Positions 55,553 through 64,000 of a DNA stretch of 64,000 nucleotides are shown here, one piece after another (the stretch's first letter is position 1; every line of letters begins with the position of its first letter). Source of the stretch: Periconia sp. R9002 (Eukaryota; Ascomycota; Dothideomycetes; Pleosporales; Periconiaceae). The notes beneath the pieces are model-generated. The model worked only from the letters and a program-made list of their open reading frames with translations, made no database searches and was not told the origin of the DNA. The DNA lies in the NCBI GenBank assembly GCA_023627715.1, contig JAMAHW010000037.1, positions 282,796 to 346,795 on the forward strand, read 5' to 3'. The translations under genes and the position numbers were made by a program.

Positions 55553-57680
55553 TTAATCAACACTCCAAACCGCACCCCCAGCCCCCACGCCTGTACTCCC
55601 CAGATTCGAACTCAAGCGTCTAAACCCCAAGCCCATGCCAATCGGCACGCTCGACCTCGCCCGCACACTCCTCGACCGCGACCGCTGCGAATGCGAGTGG
55701 CGTCTCTTACGACGCCGACGAGCCTCGTCGGCCTCTTCTTCATCCGAAGGGTGGTCGTCGTAGTCGCTCAGCGCAACCGCGGCCTCGCTCGAGCGCGCGC
55801 TGAGGGTGCGGAGGAGTTGGGTCGGTTCGCCGTATTCGGACTCGGATTCCAGGGCTGTTTCGTCTTGCGGTTGTTGGGGTTTGTTGTGCTTGCGGGGTGA
55901 TGATGGGTGCCCGTTTGGTGGAGGAGTAGAATCGAGATCAGCGGATTTTACGCTTTCGGAACCGTCTTCGTCGGAGATGGAGGAGGAGGAAGAAGCCGAA
56001 CCTTCGTCATCGGAAGAAGCATCATCGCCGAAGCCGTCGCCCTCGACGAGCCACAGCGTCGGTATGAACGCTACGATCGCGAGCGCGGAAAGCGCCCAGA
56101 AGGGGATGATGACGTATCCGTTCTTGACGCCGTACGTGAAGAGGTTCCCGCCCAGGGCTGGTCCTGCTGCTCTTCCTACGGCACTCACGCTCGTCGCGAG
56201 ACCGTTGATGGTGCCGAGGACGCGTAGACTGGGCGCGCTGTTCGTGATCATGATGGTGGATGTCGGGAACGCAAAAGTGCCGGCCAGGCCGCGGAAGACG
56301 AGGACGAAAAGGATCCCGAGTTCGCGCGTGCGGCTCGTGGGGAGGAGGGAGAGGAAGGGCGTGACGAAGTAGGCGGCGGGGTAGATGAGGAAGGAGATGC
56401 GCAGGCAGTGGAGCACGCCGAGACGGCGGGTCAAGGGCGGGAAGAGGAGGAACTGGAAGAGCATGCATATTATGGAGTAGATGGTGAAGATGGCGCCGAT
56501 GCGGCGGGAATCGATGCCGAAGCCGCCGGTGAATTTCAGGGGGAGGGAAACTGAGGGGGAAGTCGTGGGTTGGACTGGATGGTGCATATAGACTGGGAGG
56601 AGCTATGGGTAACGTTTAGTTATAGGGATTGAAGAGAGGATTCGCGCAACTCACTTGATCATACGCTATAGAGTACATCGCCAACAATGCGTATACAACG
56701 AGATTTAGCGTGGTCTGGTAAGAAAGAACTTCCATCATGCGGGGTGGACGTTCCCTAATCGTCGCATCTGAGAGGACCAAATCGCTTTCTTCATCGCACG
56801 TGACTTTTGGCTGGCCGAGAAGCGGTTCTCGTTCTGATGAGATATTCTTCTCCTTCCGCGGTCTATTGAAAGTTCTTCGATACCACGAAGTTATTTTGGC
56901 ACCCAAAACCAATCCAACATCTCGGTCGTGTTTCTTCGATTCCATCGATTCCTATCACCCACTATGTCAGCTTCGACAACAACTTCTAGAAAGAAGGGAA
57001 AATTGCTTACCTTCAAAAACAACCACCCCGTAACAATCCCCACCGCGAAAATCGCCGCAGCCACAATATTCGGCGGCGAATACGGGAACCTCTCCAGAAA
57101 GCTGTCCCCCTTGGGCCCCCTCGGGTCCACCCTCAACGGATTCGACAACGCACCCCCCAACGTCGGCCCAAAAATACTCCCAATCGTAAAAACCAGCGGC
57201 ATGATACTAAACGCCCTAGGCTGCAGCTCTTTCCAGGGACACAACTCGGCGACTGTGGTCCTCAAAATCCCCACATTCCCATTCCCCAGCCCCTGCAACG
57301 CGCGCGCGGCAATCGCCATGGGTAAACTCGTCGAAAACCCGAAGAGCAGCATGGTGAGCATGGTATTAAAAAGGCCGACGAGAATGATGGGTTTGCGACC
57401 GAAGCGGTCCGAGGCGGCGCCCCAGGGGATTCCCGTCACGGCTTGACAGATGGAGAAGATGGCCGAGGTCAGACCTGCCCAGCGCGCGATGTCGTTTTCG
57501 GGGACGCCGAAGCTTTCCATCATTTCGGGGATGTAGGGGAAGACGGAGGTGAGGGCGAGAGGTTCGGCGAAGCGACATATTGCTGTTTGAGAGAGGGTTA
57601 GTTTGGTGTTATCGCGGGCGAAAGAAAGACAACGTACAAAGTATCACCAGTTGTTTAACTGGCAAACGACGATCGGTCAT
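55553..57680 (-). CDS. MFS transporter (DHA1-like drug:H+ antiporter type)
   Basis: Predicted 653-aa plasma- or vacuolar-membrane transporter. Exons are 57680-57638, 57582-57011, 56951-56655 and 56602-55553, all in phase. Helices 1-6 are in exon 2, with the MFS signature in the loop between helices 2 and 3 (GAASDRFGRKPIILVG) and an ALQGLGNGNVGILRT helix 4. A long charged central loop (exon 3) carries EREPLLGQPK, and helices 7-12 follow in exon 4. The last 150 residues form an unusual tail: an acidic Ser/Asp/Glu block, then an Arg/Ser-rich stretch. The layout matches the fungal Zinc-induced-facilitator/YCR023C-like subgroup. The exported substrate is unknown. The tail may be a phosphorylation or sorting region. 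Confidence 0.9.
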
Positions 57681-58662
57681 GACGGCGCACGGTGTAGCAG
57701 CCGATGCCGCATGCTAGAATCCTTTGGAACTGGCCGATGTAGGAGCTGGGGATGTTTCAATCAATCTACAACTAAACTGTCAGTCTGGAGTAAGAAAACA
57801 GAAACCCGAGAAGAAGCAGAAGCAGAAGAAGAACGCAACGACGCGTAGCTAGCGAGAGGAAGAGGAAGGCAGAGCAAAGAGCAAAGAAGTAAAAGAAGTT
57901 GAGTCGGTGAAGTCGGAAAAGCTCCTACGTTAGCTACCTACCTACTTTGACGGAAGCGCCAAATGTACCATGTATGCAACCTGCATCCATCCATGCATGT
58001 GCATGCAGGGAGCTGTTCGTTTGTGCAGAACAACAGTTATTAGTCACTCCCTCTCTCTCTTTCGATAGGTAAAAGAAAAAATCCTCAAAGGAACTGCGGA
58101 AAATGCAGGGGTTAAAACCTAGCCATCTACCGCCCCCCGCTTCGCTTCCAGTTTTTGCCCCGCAGTTCCCGCTTTAAGGGTCATTTTTAGCCATCATGGC
58201 AATGACGGAATTAACGCAGTCGGTCACGCGGCTGTGCCAGGAGTCCCCATTTTCCCTTTTCCGCGTTCCAACGAAAAACGCGCTCTTCGTATTCACTTAG
58301 TCACCCGGTATTGGCTGTGTCCTGTTTGTGGGGGTTGATTGGTTTTTTTGAGTGTGGCGATGACGTTGTAGGAGTTGGTTTTCCGGTGTGGATTTAATGG
58401 GTCTTGTGAGTGAGTCAGCGTTGAACGGTGAAGTTGTTCATTCACCGTTATGTCGTACAAATACATCGATGCATATGTATCACATGGACGACATACCTGA
58501 GCAGTATGAATAACATTATTCAATTAGTCATTTACATGTATATACAAGAAAAACAAGGGGACTGCGTCGCATTATCGATCGCTGTCCTCAAGTCTATCAA
58601 CAATCCATCCGTCATTCATTAACAGCATTACACGCAACTTTTCTCAAAACGATTATGAACTA
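57681..58662. other. intergenic region (MFS promoter)
   Basis: 980 bases upstream of the MFS gene and downstream of the peptidase gene. A 100-base purine-rich stretch with GAAGAAGCAGAAGC-like repeats lies at 57.79-57.90 kb. No gene seen. Confidence 0.5.
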
Positions 58663-60887
58663 CTACTGGTGAACGATGCCCTCAGAGATGAGCTCTTCAT
58701 CAAGTCCAACCCAGTACCTCATCCAGTTGAAAACATGGTCATGCCACACCTTGCTATTCTCACGATTAAGCACATGATGTCCTTCATCGGGGAAGTGAAG
58801 GAATCGCGACGGCACACCAAGCGACTGCAAAATATTAAAAGCGCTCATCCCCTCGTCGAAAACGACGCGGTAGTCGAGATCGTTGTGGATGATGAAATGC
58901 GGCGTCGACCAGTTCTTCGCGTGCCGGACCGGGTTCCAGATCTGGTAGTTTTCGTAGTCGTCCCAGATGGTGCCGTTCTGGTCGTGCTGGATAAAGTAGA
59001 GTTCTTCGGTTGCGTAGGACGATTCCTGGGTGGTTTTGCCGTCGTGCGTGACGAGGGCTTTGAATTTGCGGCCTAGGTCGTGGCCTTGGATCCAGTTGGT
59101 CATGTAGCCACCGTAACTGGCTCCAGCGCACGCTGCGCGGTCGTTGTCGACGTAGCTGATGTTCTTTTCGACATGGTCCCATACCATGGCGAGATCGCGG
59201 TACGGGTAGGAGCCCCAGTTACCGGCGATCAAGTCGGTGAAGTTCTGACTGTAGCTGGGGGTGCCGGTGAACTGGGGAACGAAGACGACGAACCCCTGCT
59301 CAGCCCACAGCTGCAGGTTCCAGCGGGTAGACCAGACGTCGCCCATCGCTACTTGGGGTCCTCCGTGGGGGATGAGGATGGCGGGCCATTTCTTGTCCGT
59401 GCTGAAGTTGGGTGGGTAGTAGACAAAAGTCTGGATCATGTCGCCGTTCTCGTTGGGCAACCAAAAGTTGGAGGTGCGGTTCTGGCTGAGAGTAGCGAGT
59501 TCCTTGTCAACGAGGTGAGCGGACAAAAGGACCTTGGTGTCGGCAGGTGTGGCTGCTGAGACCGTGTAGAAGATGCGGGATGTCCATGAAGAGGAGGCCG
59601 AAACGAGAGCCTCGCCAGAGGGAAGCAATGCAAAATCGGCTACAGAGGTCTGAGGACCGGTGATGTTCTTGGGCTTGAAATCCGCCTCCGCGTTGGTGGG
59701 AACAACCCACAGACGCTGCGCAGCGTGAAGCTCAGAAACCACCCACAGATCAGTGCCGTTGGCGTTCCAAAGAATCGCTTGGGGGCTGGAGTCCCAGTTC
59801 TCAGCCACAGGAGTGATCTTGGACGAGTTACCGTCAACAGTAGCAACATACAACTGGAATCGGTCGGATTCGTAGATGATACCGTTCTGTTGGGCGTAGG
59901 CGATCTTTTTGCTGTCGGGAGACCAGCGCGGGGAGATGGAAGCACCCTTCGCGGCCTCGGGTCGGGAAGATCCAGGGCCGTTGATGGCGACGGGAGCAGA
60001 AGAGGCGTCGTGGGGAACGACGTAGATGTAGCTGGCAGTGTAGTTGGCCTTGGGCAGTTCGGGGGCCTTGGTGAGGAAAGCCACCTTCTTGCCGTCAGGG
60101 GAGATCTCATAGTCGCCCGGGTCGCCGCCAGGGAAGACGGGGGTCTCGGGGCGGGTGAGATAGTCCTTGATTCCGTGCAGGAGGTTCTTGGGTTCTCCCT
60201 TGAGACTAAGGGTACCGTTGCCGCCGGAGAGGACACCACCGAAGACGGCATATCGCTGCTCCGTCATGTACACATTCCAGTGGCGGATCCAGTTGGAGTC
60301 AAACACCTGGCCACTGCTGCGCGCCTTGGTGGCGAGTTCCTCGTTGTATGCGGATCCGTTCCACCAGGCGAGGGTGTTGACGACAAAGTTGATGTCGCCA
60401 GAGTCGGTCTCGGCGGCTTTGAGGCCGGTGAAAGGTGCATTCAAGGAAGCCACCAAAGTCGGGCTGAACTCTTTATCGGCAACATCAGCAGTGTAGAGAG
60501 TTACGCCGCCGGGAATGTCATCGTTTGTCCCATTGATGTATAGGATGCTAGTGTCGGTAGGGCCAATCCAGACGAACTCGGAAACATCCGAATCGAAGGG
60601 AGCTTTGGAGACGTTGCCACTGACGACATTGAGGAGATTCCATGTAGTGGAGGCCTTGTGGGTGGTCCAGTTGTAAGTAGACGACGAGAAGGCCGCCCAT
60701 TCACCCGAAGGGTTGACAATGGCAGCACTGCGTCGGGGAGCAGCAAGCATTTCTCTGTCGTATTATCAGCCCTTGAATCATGCAATTGAGCAGATAACAC
60801 CAATTCGCATAATACTTACTCGACGGTCATGGCATGCGCTCCACCGAGCAGCACACCGGCGCCCATCAAGGCGAATTTCATAGCCAT
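58663..60887 (-). CDS. dppV: secreted dipeptidyl-peptidase V-like prolyl oligopeptidase (S9C)
   Basis: Predicted 719-aa secreted serine peptidase that removes N-terminal dipeptides from peptides outside the cell. Two exons (60887-60820 and 60754-58663); the short first exon encodes a signal peptide (MAMKFALMGAG… ending GGAHA). The N-terminal region is a WD-like beta-propeller rich in PDGKKVAFLT and SPDSKKIAYAQQNG motifs. The C-terminal S9 hydrolase domain has AGASYGGYMTNW with nucleophile S569, D650 in DLDYRVVFDEG, and H682 in DEGHHVLN. LIPHGGPQVAMGDVW is also conserved. The length equals the Aspergillus DPP V family. Numerous N-x-S/T sites are present. A TATATAAA box lies about 105 bases upstream of the ATG. 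The symbol follows the family name, not an ortholog test. Confidence 0.95.
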
Positions 60888-63214
60888 TACGATGGTTGAC
60901 TTGACAGTATCTCAAGTGCAAGCAGCTGCAGGAAATTGATGGCTGTAGCTGTAGCTGCCAGCGTGACCGGGCAAGAGGCCATGGGATGATTTATATACAC
61001 CCAGCAATTACCCATTGATTAAACTTCCCAGGTGCTTGGGATGGAGGTAGACCCGAGTCACTTGGAATGATGCATCCAACGATCTAGGCAGTCCTTGGCA
61101 GAGGAATTTAAAGTTGCGACCTGCCCGTTGCAGCCGCTTGCCGAGCAAAATTGGCTTCGTCGCCATGCTTGTCCCACTCTTCTTTTTGTTTGGATCCGCG
61201 AGTTGGCCCCGAGTATGCCTGGAGATGGAATGGGGTAGCAGAGGTTGGATCCTTGGCGTTGGTTCCGCCTGGCAGATAAGGGAGGCTCCGCGCCGTCGTT
61301 ACCGTTACCGTGTTGACGCCCTGTGCCATTTTATTTCTCACCTGCCACATCTGTGTGCCAAGCTGCGCGCTTACTACCAGAATGCAAGATCGCGAGGTGC
61401 ATATTTTTACTTTCGAACATTCGACGAAGACATGTTCGCGGGACCGAGGCATCGAAACTCTATCGCATCACTTCATCTCCAGTTTTCGTGTATGAGCCAA
61501 TTGAATCCCCAATCAAACGATCCCTTCGTTGGAAACTTGGCGATTTTCCCCATGCTTGGTTTTTACCTGAACTGTACTTGTTCCTCGTAGTTCCTGGCCA
61601 TGTACCTGGAAGCTCGGCAACTACCGACCTAGAATTAACATCATCAATCGTAAGCCAGACCGCGTCTTTCCGACTTCTTCGTATGCATTGCTACAGGCTA
61701 CACGTATCTGAGATTGTATGCGATTTCACACTTTTCAGTCTATCCACACCCCGCAAAACTAAAGAACCATTCCTCTCTATAGCAAACGCGAGGCCCATCT
61801 GATCCCTCTTTTTGTTCCCAAATCGAACCCCAATTCCGAACCTGCAAATCTCCAAGCTACCAAATCCAGTATCCAAATCGCCCTCATCAAAGCCACCCCT
61901 ACCCTATTCGACTTTCAGTATTTTCCCGTCGGTAGGGCTGTCTGACTGGCTCCAGTAGCCAAGCAAATGCCGAGGCATCTTTCCAGCTAGTCTTATCGTC
62001 CACACGAGAGAAGAATCAAATCAAGCGTGCACGTTCCTTTCACTCGCGGCTAACCAACTATCTGTAGAGAAATAAAAAAACATGCCTTTCTCCCGCTCGA
62101 CACGCTCATTTAAATCTTTCAAAGCATTTACCTACATAGTACATACTATTCTCCACGCATTCCCATCTCATCATCCTCCTCCATCTTCCCTCCTACCCCC
62201 ATTGATCCTGCATGTACATACCCATCATTTCAACCCCTGCTCAAAAGCGTTCAAAAAGCGTATACATATACCAAATCCTCCAAAAAACCATTCATCACAT
62301 TTTAAAAGAGTACAAAAATTAACACCCCAACACACCTCTCCCTCCCCCATCTAAAACGCTCCGTCTACCTAGTAGACATACAAATAACGAAATAACCTTC
62401 CTTTTTACGTACACACACCTTCTGACATACCTATAGTTCCTAGGTAGCCTTCCCCCTTCCCCCCCTCACGCACAACAACCCTATCCTTTCCCAATCATCT
62501 ACCTCCCTGCCTCTCAACCCACCATACACACAGTACACCACAACAGTCGTCCTACCCATATCACACCCCTACTCCCCACATACATACATACAAAGTACGA
62601 AACCTTCCGTGGAGATGTTTTCTTCTCTCAAAATCGATCGTACATACACACACATAGTCGGGATCGATCCATCCATCCCACACGTACGTCCAACATCAAA
62701 CCAAAACCGTTCCAAGTTTTTACCGCAGGAATCAAAGACGTTGGTGCTAGAAAAATACAATACGACACAACCGAACGAAAAGACGTAAGAATGATGATAA
62801 TAATATGTATATGTGGGTAGGTAGATATCCCGCTACATATGTACACTGCTGCGGTACGTTGCGCGTTTGGGGGGAATGAAAGTTGAATAAGTAAGTAAAC
62901 ATCCATTGATCCTTACACATTTACGATAACTCCGTTCCCAGGACTAGTTGTTTCACAGTGACATACCAGATCACACCATAGCGTCTAGTCTAATAACACT
63001 CAACGCTACGAGTTAATTGTCAAGACAAGATGGCATTGACACACTGAGAGAGTGGCCGATAAATCTCTTATCAACAAATCACGTGGCACAAGTGACTCAC
63101 CAGACCCCCATCTACCCCCATCCACCCAACCCATTTCCTATGTATATTCAAACAGCCTCCCTCTCCCTTTCCTCCCATATTCCTGACAAATCCAAGTCCA
63201 CAACCAACCACACC
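60888..63214. other. intergenic region between divergent genes
   Basis: 2.3 kb between the peptidase and the acetyltransferase. The 62.0-62.6 kb part is strongly C/T-rich (CCATCTTCCCTCC-like runs), as in fungal promoters or leader sequences. Open frames at 61.1-61.8 kb overlap in several frames without recognisable motif. No RNA gene was recognised. Confidence 0.5.
60990..60997 (-). promoter_or_regulatory. TATA box of the dipeptidyl-peptidase gene
   Basis: TATATAAA on the minus strand, about 105 bases upstream of the ATG at 60887. Confidence 0.55.
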
Positions 63215-63970
63215 ATGCCGCCACCGCCATCCTACACAATCCACCCCATCCCCTCCCCCCTCCCGTCCCAAACCCTCACCCCCCTAGCCCAAAAACTCCG
63301 CACCTTCAAACTCCACGCCCTCCTCACGGACCCCAACGCCTTTTCCCAGAACCACGCCACGGAATCCGCGCTCCCGCTCTCAGCATGGGAGGCCCGCGTC
63401 GGCAACCCTATCTTCAGGATCGTGGTTTGCAGTGTTGTTGATGAAGAAGACGCAGCAGACGACAAGAACGAGGATGCGGTGGCAGCAGACGAGGACGAAC
63501 ATGTTGTAGTGCAAAGACTGTTGAGGAGCGACTGGGCGGGCACATTCACCCTCGTCGGCCCCGTCCCTCTCTCCTCCTGGCTCGTCCCGTCCTCGGGACA
63601 ACCTCACCCCGGTGCCGAAGGCACAGAGACGCGCTGGCATCTGACGAGTCTCTTCGTGCTCCCCGCGCACCGTGGGCGCGGGTTAGCTAGCAAGCTTACG
63701 CTGGCGACGGTGCGGGCTGGGTCTTCACAAGTCGCAGCAGCAGGGAAAAACGATTCGGGAGCTACGACGGCGCGGTTTCGATTGATTGTGCATCCGAAGA
63801 ATATCGAGGTCGTGAGGTTGTATGAGAATTTGGGGTTTGTGAGGGGCGGGTTGTACACGCAGCGGGAGGCTATGGTGGCGATGGGTGATGCGGCGGGGGT
63901 ACCGGAGGGGGGAGAGGCGGATGTGTGGGATAGTAGGTTGGCTATTGGGATGGAGCGGTTGGTGTATTAG
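63215..63970 (+). CDS. GNAT-family N-acetyltransferase
   Basis: Predicted 251-aa single-exon protein transferring an acetyl group from acetyl-CoA to an amine; the acceptor is unknown. The start MPPPPSYTIHPIPSP was chosen because family members begin with a strand of this kind, and the upstream in-frame sequence looks like leader. Motif A is TSLFVLPAHRGRGLASKL, containing the R/Q-x-x-G-x-G/A acetyl-CoA loop as RGRGLA. Motif B is FRLIVHPKNIEVVRLYENLGF. An acidic low-complexity insert (Asp/Glu/Ala-rich, about residues 72-92) lies before the core and is probably a disordered loop. A poly-G stretch follows the stop near the window end. Confidence 0.85.
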   Translation: MPPPPSYTIHPIPSPLPSQTLTPLAQKLRTFKLHALLTDPNAFSQNHATESALPLSAWEARVGNPIFRIVVCSVVDEEDAADDKNEDAVAADEDEHVVVQRLLRSDWAGTFTLVGPVPLSSWLVPSSGQPHPGAEGTETRWHLTSLFVLPAHRGRGLASKLTLATVRAGSSQVAAAGKNDSGATTARFRLIVHPKNIEVVRLYENLGFVRGGLYTQREAMVAMGDAAGVPEGGEADVWDSRLAIGMERLVY

Positions 63971-64000
63971 AAAGTTGGAAAGGGGGTGAGAAGGGGGGGG

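Noticed and set aside
59725..60543. 272-codon plus-strand frame over the peptidase gene
   Set aside because: Antisense to the propeller region of the peptidase, with shadow-like Val/Gly/Asp composition.

Overview
This window is nuclear DNA of a filamentous ascomycete (Pezizomycotina). The evidence is short GT-AG introns of about 45-140 nt, a Zn2Cys6 regulator, a two-domain fatty-acid oxygenase of the Ppo/linoleate-diol-synthase type, a HET-domain gene, fungal rhodopsin-like membrane proteins, a GH76 enzyme and an intron-containing tRNA-Gly. A plant-associated or saprotrophic species, possibly a leotiomycete, would fit the gene content, but that placement is a guess. Exon models were built by eye from splice signals, reading phase and family motifs.

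Layout. 0.2-8.6 kb is gene-dense: a Zn2Cys6 transcription factor (+), a D-2-hydroxyacid dehydrogenase (+), an aminoglycoside-phosphotransferase-fold protein (-) and a small secreted six-cysteine protein (-). 8.6-14.4 kb is sparse: short repeats, a small orphan-type gene (-), tRNA-Gly(GCC) with a 12-nt intron, and a short exon-like stretch coding for a Pro/Asp/Lys repeat. 14.4-33.7 kb is dense again: a secreted GH3 beta-glucosidase (+), a Ppo-type dioxygenase-P450 (+), an unknown 667-residue protein (-), a frameshifted kinase-like gene (-), a SET-domain protein (-), an SMP-30/gluconolactonase-like protein (-), a GH76 mannanase-like protein (-) and an F-box-like protein of unknown role (-).

33.7-53.9 kb is an accessory-looking block with large gene-poor gaps. 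It holds relics of a broken membrane protein, a 7-TM-like protein (+), two fungal rhodopsin-like membrane proteins (-), a cytochrome P450 (+) and a HET-domain gene (+) whose conserved PSWSWAS motif is interrupted by an in-frame TGA. 53.9-64 kb returns to ordinary content: a secreted alpha/beta hydrolase (+), an MFS transporter (-), a dipeptidyl-peptidase-V-like secreted peptidase (-) and a GNAT acetyltransferase (+).

No large transposon, CRISPR array or complete biosynthetic cluster was seen. The most notable observations are: two otherwise well-preserved genes each with a small lesion (kinase frameshift near 25,240; HET stop at 50,026); a minisatellite whose units differ almost only by synonymous changes, implying a coding gene under selection; and a membrane-protein/P450/HET block flanked by decaying sequence.
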